In this document: piece by piece, positions 16,205 to 25,123 of the stretch
How the letters are laid out: each line of letters begins with the position of its first letter
Numbering within the stretch: position 1 is the stretch's first letter
Source of the DNA: an uncultured Clostridia bacterium
GTDB taxonomy: Bacteria; Bacillota; Clostridia; Christensenellales; CAG-138
Assembly: GCA_944366945.1 (NCBI GenBank)
Contig: CALVWJ010000003.1
Location: 62,001-126,000 of the forward strand
DNA: 64,000 bases
Direction of reading: 5' to 3'
Notes under the pieces: model-generated
Seen by the model: only the letters and a program-made list of their open reading frames with translations
Told to the model about the DNA's origin: nothing
Database searches by the model: none
Program-made: the position numbers and the translations under genes

Positions 16205-17944
16205 ATGAAGACACTCATGCTTGGCAACGAAGCGGTTGCCAGGGGGCTATACGAGGCTGGTTGTGCGTTCCTTTCCAGCTATCCTGGAACGCCCAGCACG
16301 GAAATCAGCGAAGCGGCGGCCAAATATCCGGAGATCTATGCGGAATGGGCGCCGAATGAAAAAGTTGCCATGGAGGCCGCGTTTGGTGCGGCTCTTGCAG
16401 GAAAGCGCAGCTTCTGCGGCATGAAGCATGTGGGGCTCAACGTCGCGGCAGACCCGCTGTTCACCATCTCCTATACCGGCATAAACGCCGGCATGGTGAT
16501 TGGCGTGGCGGATGATGCGGGCATGCATAGCTCGCAGAATGAGCAGGATTCGCGGCATTATGCGAAAGCGGCCAAACTTCCCATGCTGGAGCCTGCAGAC
16601 AGCGCGGAGGCGCTTGCGTTTGCAAAGCTGGCCTATACGATCTCCGAGCAGTTCGACACCCCCGTTCTCCTTAAAATGTGTACGCGTGTAGCGCATTCCC
16701 AAAGCATCGTGGAGCCCGGGGAACGGCAGGAGCCTGCCCCTAAGCCCTACGAAAAGAATCCTCAAAAGTATATTATGATGCCGGGCTATGCAAAGCTGCG
16801 CCACCCAGTTGTGGAAGAGCGCACCAAGGCGCTTGCCGCATATGCGGAGACTGCGCCCTGCAATCGGGTTGAGGCAGGGGAAGATCATTCCATCGGCATC
16901 ATTACCCATAGCACGAGTTATCAATATGTAAAGGAAGTCTGTGGTGATCGCTTCCCCGTGCTGAAGCTGGGCATGGCGTGGCCCATGCCGGAGAAGCTTA
17001 TCCGTGATTTTGCGGCTTCTGTATCCCTGCTTGTTGTGGTGGAAGAACTGGATGGCTTCATTGAAGACTATTGCAGAAGCCTTGGCCTTGCGCTTTCCGG
17101 AAAGGATTTCTTCTCCCCGATTGGCGAGCTTTCGCAAAACATTGTGGCGGAAAAACTGGGGCTTAAGGCGGAGCATGGGTCTGCGCTGGAAGCGAAGATC
17201 CCTGCGCGTCCGCCTGTGATGTGCGCGGGCTGCCCGCATCGCGGCCTGTTCTACACGCTGGCCAAAGGAAACTATACGGTCATCGGCGATATCGGCTGTT
17301 ATACCCTTGGCGCGGTCGCCCCGCTCAATGCCATTGATTCTGTTGTCTGCATGGGCGCTTCGATTTCGGGCATCCATGGGTTCAACAAAGCGGGCGGAGC
17401 AGAAGGAAAGAAGACCGTTGCCGTCATTGGAGATTCCACTTTTATGCACTCGGGCATGACGGGGCTTGTGAACGTTGCCTATAACGCTTCGAACAGCACC
17501 GTGATCATTCTGGATAATTCCATCACCGGCATGACGGGGCACCAGCAAAATCCTACCACGGGTTATAACCTAAAGGGCGACCCGGCATCCAAAGTGGATC
17601 TTACGGCACTGTGCCACGCAGTTGGCATCGCGCGCGTGCGGGTGGTGGATCCTTACGACCTTGCTGCCTGCGAGGCGGCCATCAAGGAGGAAACGGAAGC
17701 AAACGAGCCTTCCGTTATCATCTCGCGGCGTCCCTGCGCTTTGCTCAAATATGTGAAGCATAAGGCTCCGCTCAATGTGGATCCCGCAGCATGCAAGGGC
17801 TGCAAAATGTGCATGAAGATCGGCTGCCCGGCCATCAGCATGGAAGGCGGCAAGGCAAAGATCGATGCCACGCTTTGCACCGGCTGCGGCGTTTGCTCCC
17901 AGCTTTGCAAATTCGGCGCGCTCTGCGCTCGGGAGGAGGCCTGA
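16205..17944 (+). CDS. iorA: Indolepyruvate:ferredoxin oxidoreductase, alpha subunit
   Basis: The product has 579 residues; ATG 16205 has AAGGAGGAGG upstream, and an open stretch before it is not coding. An N-terminal pyrimidine-binding domain (LSSYPGTPSTEISE near residue 25, MKHVGLNVAADPL) is followed by a thiamine-pyrophosphate domain with GDIGCYTLG near 363 and GDSTFMHSG near 420. The C-terminus carries two ferredoxin-type clusters, CKGCKMCMKIGCP and CTGCGVCSQLCK (about 530-575). With iorB it interconverts arylpyruvates and arylacetyl-CoA plus CO2 using ferredoxin. It lies 137 bp after the CoA ligase gene and 2 bp before iorB. The reaction is reversible; its regulation by a T-box suggests the reductive carboxylation direction here. 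Confidence 0.95.
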   Translation: MKTLMLGNEAVARGLYEAGCAFLSSYPGTPSTEISEAAAKYPEIYAEWAPNEKVAMEAAFGAALAGKRSFCGMKHVGLNVAADPLFTISYTGINAGMVIGVADDAGMHSSQNEQDSRHYAKAAKLPMLEPADSAEALAFAKLAYTISEQFDTPVLLKMCTRVAHSQSIVEPGERQEPAPKPYEKNPQKYIMMPGYAKLRHPVVEERTKALAAYAETAPCNRVEAGEDHSIGIITHSTSYQYVKEVCGDRFPVLKLGMAWPMPEKLIRDFAASVSLLVVVEELDGFIEDYCRSLGLALSGKDFFSPIGELSQNIVAEKLGLKAEHGSALEAKIPARPPVMCAGCPHRGLFYTLAKGNYTVIGDIGCYTLGAVAPLNAIDSVVCMGASISGIHGFNKAGGAEGKKTVAVIGDSTFMHSGMTGLVNVAYNASNSTVIILDNSITGMTGHQQNPTTGYNLKGDPASKVDLTALCHAVGIARVRVVDPYDLAACEAAIKEETEANEPSVIISRRPCALLKYVKHKAPLNVDPAACKGCKMCMKIGCPAISMEGGKAKIDATLCTGCGVCSQLCKFGALCAREEA

Positions 17945-17946
17945 AC

Positions 17947-18519
17947 ATGAAGACGAAGAACATCATGATCGTGGGAGTTGGCGGCCAGGGTTCCCTGCTT
18001 GCCAGCAAGCTGCTCGGCCGGCTCCTGTTGGGCCGGGGCTATGATGTTAAGGTATCCGAAGTGCATGGCATGAGCCAGCGCGGCGGTTCCGTTGTGACCT
18101 ATGTGCGCTTCGGCGAAAAGGTGTATTCGCCGATCATTGATAAAGGGGAAGCGGACTATATCCTTTCCTTTGAACTGCTCGAAGCTGCCCGCTGGACGGA
18201 ATATTTAAAGCCGGGCGGCAAGATCATCACCAACACCCAGCGGATCAATCCGATGCCCGTCATAACCGGCGCTGCGGTGTACCCGGAAGGCCTGGTGGAG
18301 GAGATGCAGCAAAAGGGAATGGATGTGGATGCGTTTGACGCGCTTTCTTTGGCCGAACAAGCAGGATCCCCCAAGGCGGTAAACCTGGTGCTTCTTGGCC
18401 GGCTTTCCAAGACTGCGGATTTCACTGAGGCAGAATGGATGCAGGCGATTGAAGCGAGCGTGCCGCCCAAATTCCTTGCGCTTAACCGGGAAGCCTTTGC
18501 ACTGGGCCGGAACTCCTAA
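17947..18519 (+). CDS. iorB: Indolepyruvate:ferredoxin oxidoreductase, beta subunit
   Basis: The protein has 190 residues from ATG 17947, with GGGAGGAGG just upstream inside the end of iorA. The gamma-type fold of 2-oxoacid oxidoreductases is clear: IMIVGVGGQGSLLASKLLG at the N-terminus, then VHGMSQRGGSVVTYVRFG near residues 40-55. The length is normal. It forms the enzyme with IorA. Confidence 0.94.
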   Translation: MKTKNIMIVGVGGQGSLLASKLLGRLLLGRGYDVKVSEVHGMSQRGGSVVTYVRFGEKVYSPIIDKGEADYILSFELLEAARWTEYLKPGGKIITNTQRINPMPVITGAAVYPEGLVEEMQQKGMDVDAFDALSLAEQAGSPKAVNLVLLGRLSKTADFTEAEWMQAIEASVPPKFLALNREAFALGRNS

Positions 18520-18578
18520 GCTTTGCGCAGAATGGCGTTGCTAAGAACCACAGGTTCATGACATAAGAAAGGGATATT

Positions 18579-19880
18579 ATGGAACAGCGTTACTATCAGA
18601 AAGAAATCGAATGCGCCAGCAGGGAGCAGATCCTGGCCTGGCAGAACGAACGCCTGGTGCGCCAGGTGAAAAACGTATGGGACAACGTGCCGTACTATCG
18701 CAAAAAAATGGAGGAAAAGGGGCTTACACCGGCGGATATCAAAGGGCTTGAAGACCTTTACAAGCTGCCTTTCCTCACGAAGAACGACCTGCGCGAAGCA
18801 TATCCCTATGGCCTGCTCGCCCGGCCACTGAAGGACTGCGTGCGCATCCAGTCCACCTCGGGCACAACGGGGAAGCGGGTGATCGCGTTTTATACGCAGC
18901 ATGACCTGGATCTTTGGGAAGACTGCTGCGCGCGTGCAATCGTGGCTGCAGGCGGATCGAATGAGGATGTTTGCCATGTGAGCTATGGCTACGGCCTCTT
19001 CACGGGTGGGCCGGGGTTGAACGGCGGCAGCCATAAGGTCGGCTGCTTGACGCTGCCCATGTCTTCCGGCAACACGGACAGGCAGCTCCAGTTCATGGTG
19101 GATCTTGGCTCCACGATCCTCTGCTGCACGCCTTCCTATGCTGCATACCTTGCGGAATCTGCAGCGGAACGGGGCATCCGCGATCAGCTTAAACTGCGCG
19201 CCGGTATCTTCGGGGCAGAGGCTTGGAGCGAACAGATGCGCCATGAAATCGAAAAAGGGCTTGGCATCAAAGCATATGATATTTATGGCTTGACGGAAAT
19301 CAGCGGCCCCGGTGTGAGCTTTGAATGCTCGGAGCAGACGGGCATGCACATCAATGAGGATCACTTCATTGCGGAGGTTATCGACCCGAACACGGGCGAA
19401 GTGTTGCCGGAAGGAGAAAAAGGAGAGCTGGTGTTCACTTCCATCACCAAAGAGGCGTTCCCGCTTTTACGTTACCGTACGCGGGATATCTGCGTGCTTA
19501 GCCGCAAACCCTGTTCCTGCGGGCGCACCCATGTGAAGATGTCGCGGCCCATGGGCAGGAGCGATGACATGCTCATCATCAAAGGCGTGAACGTGTTCCC
19601 CTCCCAGATCGAGACTGTCCTTCTGGAACAGGGATACCCGGTCAATTATCAAATCATCGTGGACCGCGTGAACAATTCCGATACATTGGAAGTCCAGGTA
19701 GAGATGAGCCCGGAGATGTTCTCCGATCAGCTTAGCCAGGTGGCCGAGCAGGAGAAACAGCTTGTAAACGCTTTGAAGGCTATGCTTGGCATTTACGCCA
19801 AAGTGCGCCTTGTGGCACCCAAGTCGATCCAGCGCAGCGAAGGCAAGGCTGTCCGCTTGATCGACAAACGAAAGATTTAA
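18579..19880 (+). CDS. paaK: Phenylacetate-CoA ligase
   Basis: This 433-residue protein belongs to the PaaK group of adenylate-forming enzymes. Landmarks are VPYYRKKMEEKGL near residue 40, the P-loop STSGTTGKRVIAFYT near 90-105, YDIYGLTEISGPG near 235, YRTRDIC near 300 and the C-terminal SQIETVLLEQ with IQRSEGKAVR. A zinc-like cysteine pair (CSCGRTH) is also typical of the family. It makes phenylacetyl-CoA or a related arylacetyl-CoA from the acid, ATP and CoA, the substrate for IOR running in reverse. The gap from iorB is 59 bp and the ribosome site is AAAGGG. Confidence 0.92.
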   Translation: MEQRYYQKEIECASREQILAWQNERLVRQVKNVWDNVPYYRKKMEEKGLTPADIKGLEDLYKLPFLTKNDLREAYPYGLLARPLKDCVRIQSTSGTTGKRVIAFYTQHDLDLWEDCCARAIVAAGGSNEDVCHVSYGYGLFTGGPGLNGGSHKVGCLTLPMSSGNTDRQLQFMVDLGSTILCCTPSYAAYLAESAAERGIRDQLKLRAGIFGAEAWSEQMRHEIEKGLGIKAYDIYGLTEISGPGVSFECSEQTGMHINEDHFIAEVIDPNTGEVLPEGEKGELVFTSITKEAFPLLRYRTRDICVLSRKPCSCGRTHVKMSRPMGRSDDMLIIKGVNVFPSQIETVLLEQGYPVNYQIIVDRVNNSDTLEVQVEMSPEMFSDQLSQVAEQEKQLVNALKAMLGIYAKVRLVAPKSIQRSEGKAVRLIDKRKI

Positions 19881-19896
19881 GAAGGAGGGAAGCAGC

Positions 19897-20328
19897 ATGA
19901 CGATTCATCAAATCTCCGTGTTCCTCGAGAACCGGGCAGGGCAATTGGCTGAGATTACAGGCCTTCTGTCGGAAAACCATATTGACCTGCGTGCGCTGAA
20001 CATTGCGGAAACCGCAGATTATGGCGTTTTGCGCATCATTGTGGATCAGCCGGAAGCCGCAGCGTCGCTTCTGTTGAGCAACGGCGTAATCCTTTCCATG
20101 ACGCCTGTTGTGGCCGTGAGCGTGCCGGATCGTCCCGGCGGCCTGGCCGAGGTGCTGCATTTCATCTCGGAGGCCGGCATCGATGTGGAATACATGTATT
20201 CCGTCTTCGGAAACAGTGCGGGGAAGGCGTATATGATTTTCCGCGTTGCGGATGCGAAAAAGCTTGTTGAAGTTCTGAAATCCCACGGCATTGCGCCCGC
20301 GACGGGGGAGGAGCTGGGCATCCACTAA
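19897..20328 (+). CDS. Double ACT-domain protein
   Basis: The protein has 143 residues made of two ACT-like modules: HQISVFLENRAGQLAEITGL at residues 3-22 and VAVSVPDRPGGLAEVLHFI near residues 70-90, each with the N-R/P-G-x-L turn that binds amino acids. No catalytic domain is attached. Stand-alone ACT proteins of this type occur beside iorAB and paaK in anaerobes. It probably binds an aromatic amino acid and modulates an enzyme of the operon, which would add feedback control to the T-box. The gene starts 16 bp after paaK, with AGGAGG. Confidence 0.88.
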   Translation: MTIHQISVFLENRAGQLAEITGLLSENHIDLRALNIAETADYGVLRIIVDQPEAAASLLLSNGVILSMTPVVAVSVPDRPGGLAEVLHFISEAGIDVEYMYSVFGNSAGKAYMIFRVADAKKLVEVLKSHGIAPATGEELGIH

Positions 20329-20377
20329 GTCGCGCCTGGCACGGGAGCCAATTTAGATTAGGAAGAAAGGATATACC

Positions 20378-21544
20378 ATGCAAGGAGTCAGCAGAAAAAC
20401 ACAGATGTTTACCGATTCCGTCATTCGGCGGATGACCCGCATTTCCTTGGATTGCGGCGCAATCAACCTCGCCCAGGGGTTCCCTGATTTTGACCCGCCC
20501 AAGGAATTGACGGATCGCTTAGAAGAAATCAGCGCCCGCGGTCCGCACCAATATCCCATCACCATGGGTGCTCCCAACTTCCGCCAAGCGCTTGCGCGCA
20601 AGTGCGGGCGGTTTATGGGCCGCACGCTGAATCCGGATACGGAAATCGTAGTTACCATTGGCTCAACGGAAGCGATGGTGGATACCATTTTTGCCCTAAC
20701 GAACCCGGGGGATAAGATCGTGATGTTCTCGCCTTATTTTGAGAATTATCGGGCGCAGGCCATCATGGCGGACTGCGAACCGATCTTCGTGCCCCTGGTG
20801 CCGCCAACGTTCAACTTCGACCCGAACGTGCTGGAAGAGGCATTCAAACAGCATCCCAAGGCCATTTTGATCTGCAATCCGTCGAACCCGAGCGGTAAGG
20901 TGTTCACCGAAGAAGAACTCAAGCTCATTGCAGGGCTTGCGGTAAAGTATGACGTTTATGTCATTATGGATGAGGTGTATGAGCACATCGTATATGCGCC
21001 ACACCATCATATCTATATGAATAGCCTGCCCGGCATGTGGGAACGGACGATCTCCTGCAGCTCCCTTTCCAAAACGTATTCCATCACGGGTTGGCGTCTG
21101 GGGTATGCCATTGCGCCTCAGCATTTAATGGATCGCATCAAGCAGTTCCATGATTTCAACACGGTGGGAGCGCCTTCTGTGCTGATGGAAGCTGCCATTG
21201 CCGGCTTGGATATGCCGGACAGCTACTATGCGGAATTCGGAGCGCACTATACGCACATGAAGGAGCTTTTCACAAAAGGGCTCGACCAGATCGGCATTCC
21301 CTATACCGATCCGCAGGGCGCTTATTTCGTGCTCGCAAACATTGGCCAATTCCTTAAAAAAGGCCAGACGGATGTGGAATTCTGCGAGGAGATGGCTCGC
21401 AAGGTTGGCGTTGCGTGTGTGCCCGGCACCTCCTTCTTCATGGAGGATGTGAACGACATCGTGCGCGTGCATTTCGCAAAGAAGGATGAAACGCTGCTTG
21501 AGGCGCTCAATCGCTTGTCGGACATCAAAGCCAAGATGGCTTAA
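20378..21544 (+). CDS. Class I/II PLP-dependent aminotransferase
   Basis: The product has 388 residues. Family features are INLAQGFPDFDPP near residue 28, CNPSNPSGKVF near 167, VIMDEVYEHIVY near 198, the PLP lysine in SSLSKTYSITGWRLGY near 230 and the C-terminal arginine in DIVRVHFA. It would transfer an amino group between an arylpyruvate and a donor such as glutamate, as the last step to phenylalanine, tyrosine or tryptophan, or the first step of their breakdown. It is the last gene of the operon, followed by a strong terminator. Aromatic specificity is inferred from context. Confidence 0.9.
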   Translation: MQGVSRKTQMFTDSVIRRMTRISLDCGAINLAQGFPDFDPPKELTDRLEEISARGPHQYPITMGAPNFRQALARKCGRFMGRTLNPDTEIVVTIGSTEAMVDTIFALTNPGDKIVMFSPYFENYRAQAIMADCEPIFVPLVPPTFNFDPNVLEEAFKQHPKAILICNPSNPSGKVFTEEELKLIAGLAVKYDVYVIMDEVYEHIVYAPHHHIYMNSLPGMWERTISCSSLSKTYSITGWRLGYAIAPQHLMDRIKQFHDFNTVGAPSVLMEAAIAGLDMPDSYYAEFGAHYTHMKELFTKGLDQIGIPYTDPQGAYFVLANIGQFLKKGQTDVEFCEEMARKVGVACVPGTSFFMEDVNDIVRVHFAKKDETLLEALNRLSDIKAKMA

Positions 21545-21595
21545 AAAGAACCGAAACGATTGCAGGTTGTGCTGAACATCCTCAAAGGAAATCAT

Positions 21596-21620
21596 AAAAA
21601 GTGGCGAAAGCCACTTTTTT
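21596..21620 (+). terminator. Rho-independent terminator of the ior operon
   Basis: The perfect stem AAAAAGTGGC/GCCACTTTTT with a GAAA tetraloop ends in a run of T. It lies 52 bp after the aminotransferase stop. Nearly the same hairpin core recurs after asnS at 63066. Confidence 0.93.
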
Positions 21621-21980
21621 GTATTTGGAAGGAAACGGCGTAGGGAAAGGGAAACAAAATCATCGCAGACAGAAACGCTCTGCACGATATCCGCTTGGTG
21701 CCCAATTCGCAAAACGCAAAAGCTCGGTTTTACAATATGACCGCATGGGGCTAAAGGGAAAATGCATGGCACCGTTTCGCCTGCGCAAGCAAAAAGCTCC
21801 AAACTGTGTTCCAAGGTTTTCACTGTACTCCATCACTGAATGCCTCCTAAAAAAGCAAGGCGCTGTCTGCAACATAACGGAGTTGCGCATGGCGTTGCCT
21901 GCGGAATTGGTGTGCGGCCAATCGGCAGCATGCAAAGCTTTTTTGCAGCGCTTAGAATCCAGCATAAAAATGAATCGCAG
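21621..21980. other. Intergenic stretch without a supported gene
   Basis: About 360 bp lie between the operon terminator and the fbp terminator. Open frames exist on both strands, but none has a ribosome site with a recognisable or composition-typical product. Confidence 0.5.
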
Positions 21981-22009
21981 AAAAGGCAGCAGCCGAAAAC
22001 GCTGCTGCC
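21981..22009 (-). terminator. Rho-independent terminator of fbp
   Basis: On the minus strand GGCAGCAGC (22009-22001) pairs with GCTGCTGCC (21993-21985) across a 7-nt loop, followed by TTTTC. It lies 53 bp after the fbp stop. Confidence 0.88.
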
Positions 22010-22061
22010 TTAGATTGAAAGGAAAGGTGTGCTAGGCTTGCGTGCAGAGCCCACGCTGCAA

Positions 22062-24032
22062 TTACCGCTTGCGCGTGGGATCCGGCTTAATCACGCCGCT
22101 GCGGTATGCATCGAGGAGTTTACGAAGGTCAGCAATACGCCCTTCAAGTTCGACGCCCGTGTCGATATCGGATACCATGACGCGCTTGGGGAACTCCTCT
22201 ACGATGTGCGTGTGGGAAGTGATGTCTCGGTCATGGCGTACGGCGTCTTCAATGCTGGTGAACGGCTCATGCGCGGCAATGCGCATGCCCCAGGAATTGA
22301 AGAACATCGTGTAACCGGCAATGCCGGTCTGCCCTTGATAGGCGCGGCAGAACCCGCCATCGATTACAACGAGGCGGCCATGCGCTTTGCATGGATTCTC
22401 CCCCTCTTTGGCGCGCACGGGGATGTGGCCGTTTACAATGCGGCTCCAGGGTTTATCCAGATCAAACGAGGCCAGCACATTGCGGCAGAAATCCTCATCG
22501 TCATAGTATTCATAGTAGGCGTTCTTCGGCTCCTTCCAGGTAGCCTTATCCTCAATGAGCGTCCGCTCGAACGTGGTAATATGGCTGCGCCCGAAAATCG
22601 GGGAATTCCGCCCACACCAGAGAAACCAGAGAAAATCCCGCCCGTTCTGGCGCTCGGCGGAACCCTCTGTGGAAAAATATCCCTGCCTTGCTACCTTGTC
22701 GCAATAATCGAGGAAATCGCGTCCGCTCAAACGGTTGCGCCCAAGCTCAAATTCCATGAAGCTGCCGTCCCGGTTGCAGGGGATGCAGCCATGATAGAGC
22801 AGATTGCCGTTATAGCAGCGGTAAACGGAGCCCACGGAATAAAGGAAGCGCGCGTGCTGCTGCAGGCGTTCGCTGTGCATGAAAGCGGAGGTCAGCTGGC
22901 CCATGAGCGCTTCTTCCTCCGGGCTGAGCTTTGTAGGATTTGCAGGGTCTATGGTGGGGAAATCCGTGTCACGGAGTGGATATTCCTTGCCATCTACGGT
23001 GAGGGTACCCTTTGCCCAATCCACGCGGGAGAGCATATCGCGGTCTTCCATTTTATATTCCGGGTGGCGGCGGATTACCTGCCCTTCCAGTTTGAACAGG
23101 ATAACGCTGATCGCCTTATGCATGCGGGCATAAAGGTTTAAATCGCGCGGCTTGAAAGGCTCTTCGGGCAACTTGCGGGGCTTGAATACGGAAGCATCAC
23201 CCGCGCCATACTGCTCTGCAGAAAATACCGCGAGCGGCAGAAGGTTGATGCCGTAACCGTTTTCCAGCATGTCGAGGTTGTCATATTGCACGCAGTTGCG
23301 CACAGCAGTCGCGATGCAAACATCGCTGCCTGCAGCGGCTCCCATCCACATCACATCGTGATTGCCCCACTGGATATCCACGTTATGGTGCTGCATCAAG
23401 TGATCCAGGATCACATCCGCATGCGGGCCACGGTCGAAAATATCGCCGACGATGTGCAGCACATCTACCGTCATGCGTTTGATGAGCGTTGCCATTTCGA
23501 TAATAAAAGTGTCTGCGCTGCCGGTATCGATAATAGCGCGGATGATATTGTCATAGTAACGGTCGCGGTTGGAATTGGGCGCAGTGTTGAGCAGCTCTTC
23601 CATAATGTAGGCAAATTCTTTGGGAAGCGCTTTGCGCACCTTGGAACGGGAATACTTGGAAGCCGAAAGCCGGCAAACGGCGATGAGCCGCCGAAGCATC
23701 ACGCAATACCAATCGTAAAGATCCGTTATGGTGGCTTTGGCTTCGATGAGCTTTTCGCGGGGGTAATAGATCAACGCCGCAAGCGCGCGCCGCTCTGCGA
23801 TTACAAGAGAGCCTTCAAACGCCTGGTCGATCTTGTCGGCAACAGCGCCGGAACCGTTGTTGAGAATGTGCAGGAACGCTTCATGCTCTCCGTGGATATC
23901 ACTCATGAAGTGTTCCGTGCCCTTGGGCAGATTTAAAATTGCCGTTAAGTTGATGATTTCCGCGCTGGCAGCTTGTGGGGAAGGGTATTCCCGGGCAAGA
24001 AGCTTCAGATAACGGGTGTCGCGAGCGTTCAT
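22062..24032 (-). CDS. fbp: Fructose-1,6-bisphosphatase, class III
   Basis: The protein has 656 residues from ATG 24032, which has GGAGG 5 nt upstream; the length fits class III enzymes, which are confined mainly to Bacillota. Metallophosphatase motifs are clear: MSDIHGEHEAF near residue 45, HIVGDIFDRGPHAD near 190, WGNHDVMWMG near 220 and VNGHIPVRAKEGE near 530. It removes the 1-phosphate of fructose-1,6-bisphosphate in gluconeogenesis. It is a single-gene unit, convergent with the ior operon and divergent from nfo. Confidence 0.96.
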   Translation of the reverse strand: MNARDTRYLKLLAREYPSPQAASAEIINLTAILNLPKGTEHFMSDIHGEHEAFLHILNNGSGAVADKIDQAFEGSLVIAERRALAALIYYPREKLIEAKATITDLYDWYCVMLRRLIAVCRLSASKYSRSKVRKALPKEFAYIMEELLNTAPNSNRDRYYDNIIRAIIDTGSADTFIIEMATLIKRMTVDVLHIVGDIFDRGPHADVILDHLMQHHNVDIQWGNHDVMWMGAAAGSDVCIATAVRNCVQYDNLDMLENGYGINLLPLAVFSAEQYGAGDASVFKPRKLPEEPFKPRDLNLYARMHKAISVILFKLEGQVIRRHPEYKMEDRDMLSRVDWAKGTLTVDGKEYPLRDTDFPTIDPANPTKLSPEEEALMGQLTSAFMHSERLQQHARFLYSVGSVYRCYNGNLLYHGCIPCNRDGSFMEFELGRNRLSGRDFLDYCDKVARQGYFSTEGSAERQNGRDFLWFLWCGRNSPIFGRSHITTFERTLIEDKATWKEPKNAYYEYYDDEDFCRNVLASFDLDKPWSRIVNGHIPVRAKEGENPCKAHGRLVVIDGGFCRAYQGQTGIAGYTMFFNSWGMRIAAHEPFTSIEDAVRHDRDITSHTHIVEEFPKRVMVSDIDTGVELEGRIADLRKLLDAYRSGVIKPDPTRKR

Positions 24033-24230
24033 GGGAGCCTCCATTTTAGATGATATTGCATGCATGGAAAGGGAACAGTCTATTTTATTAACTCTATTAT
24101 ATATATAGTATCATGTTTTATGGAACCTGAACAGATGCAAAAACATGGGGCAGAGAAGCCGTAGATAAAGTAGCGGAATTGCGTAACGGGTGGTATACTG
24201 CAAAAAGAAATGATACAAAAGGAGAGACAC

Positions 24231-25079
24231 ATGCCTCAAATAGGATGCCACCTTTCCTGCGCGAAAGGCTTTTTGCACATGGGGAACGAAGCGCTGTCCA
24301 TCGGTGCGGGCACATTTCAGTTTTTTACGCGCAACCCGCGGGGCGGCGCAGCAAAGCCGCTGGATGAAGCGGATATTGCAGCATACCGCGCGCTTGCTGC
24401 GGAGCGGGGCATCGGCCCTGTGATCGCCCATGCGCCATATACGCTGAACGCCTGCGCGGCAGAGGAAAGCCTGCGCACCTTTGCGCGCGATACTATGCGG
24501 GACGACTTAAGAAGGCTTACCAAACTGCCGGGCAATTTTTATAATTTCCATCCAGGCAGCCATGTAAAGCAGGGGGTGGAGACGGGGATCTTGCGGATTG
24601 CAGAAACGCTCAATGCCGTTTTGCCGGAAGCGGGTGAAACCACTGTGCTGCTTGAAACCATGGCAGGAAAAGGGAGCGAGGTGGGCGGCAGATTTGAGGA
24701 GCTGCGCGCGATCATCGACCGGGTAGAACAGCCGGAACGCCTGGGCGTATGCTTTGATACCTGCCATGTGTTTGATGCAGGGTATGATATTGTAAACGAC
24801 CTCGACGGCGTGCTTGCGGCGTTTGACCGCACCATCGGCCTTGCGCGCTTGCGCGCTGTGCATTTAAACGATAGCATGAACCCGCTAGGCTCGCATAAGG
24901 ACCGCCATGCCTGCCTCGGGGCAGGGCATATTGGGCTTGAGGCGCTGTTGCGGATTGTGCGGCACCCGGCGTTTGACGGCCTGCCGTTTGCACTTGAAAC
25001 GCCCAACGACCTTGCGGGCTATGCGCGGGAGATTGCGCTCGTGCGGCAGGCGCTTCAAGGTGGAACAAGCATCGAATAA
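24231..25079 (+). CDS. nfo: Endonuclease IV (AP endonuclease)
   Basis: The product has 282 residues. ATG 24231 is preferred because AAAGGAG lies before it; a start seven codons earlier lacks a site. The TIM-barrel metal-binding motifs of the family are present: IGCHLSCAKG at the N-terminus, FQFFTRNPR, FHPGSHVKQG, LLETMAGKGSEVG, VCFDTCHVFDAGYD, VHLNDSMNPLGSHKDRH with ASTERISK-like HxD metal ligands, and FALETPND near the end. It cuts DNA at abasic sites with three zinc ions. It ends in a bidirectional terminator. Confidence 0.95.
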   Translation: MPQIGCHLSCAKGFLHMGNEALSIGAGTFQFFTRNPRGGAAKPLDEADIAAYRALAAERGIGPVIAHAPYTLNACAAEESLRTFARDTMRDDLRRLTKLPGNFYNFHPGSHVKQGVETGILRIAETLNAVLPEAGETTVLLETMAGKGSEVGGRFEELRAIIDRVEQPERLGVCFDTCHVFDAGYDIVNDLDGVLAAFDRTIGLARLRAVHLNDSMNPLGSHKDRHACLGAGHIGLEALLRIVRHPAFDGLPFALETPNDLAGYAREIALVRQALQGGTSIE

Positions 25080-25117
25080 AAAACGCACCCAGCGGGAAAC
25101 TCCGCTGGGTGCGTTTT
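25080..25117. terminator. Bidirectional terminator between nfo and the GNAT gene
   Basis: A 15-16 bp perfect stem (AAAACGCACCCAGCGG and its complement) with a short loop has A-runs on the left and T-runs on the right. It can therefore end both the nfo transcript and the minus-strand cell-surface operon. Confidence 0.93.
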
Positions 25118-25123
25118 ATGGAT

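Noticed and set aside
16247..17548. 433-codon minus-strand frame
   Set aside because: Antisense to iorA, whose domains are complete. The composition (Arg/His/Ala-rich, no motif) is typical of a shadow frame.
22029..23141. 370-codon plus-strand frame
   Set aside because: Antisense to the 3' half of fbp, which is complete on the other strand.
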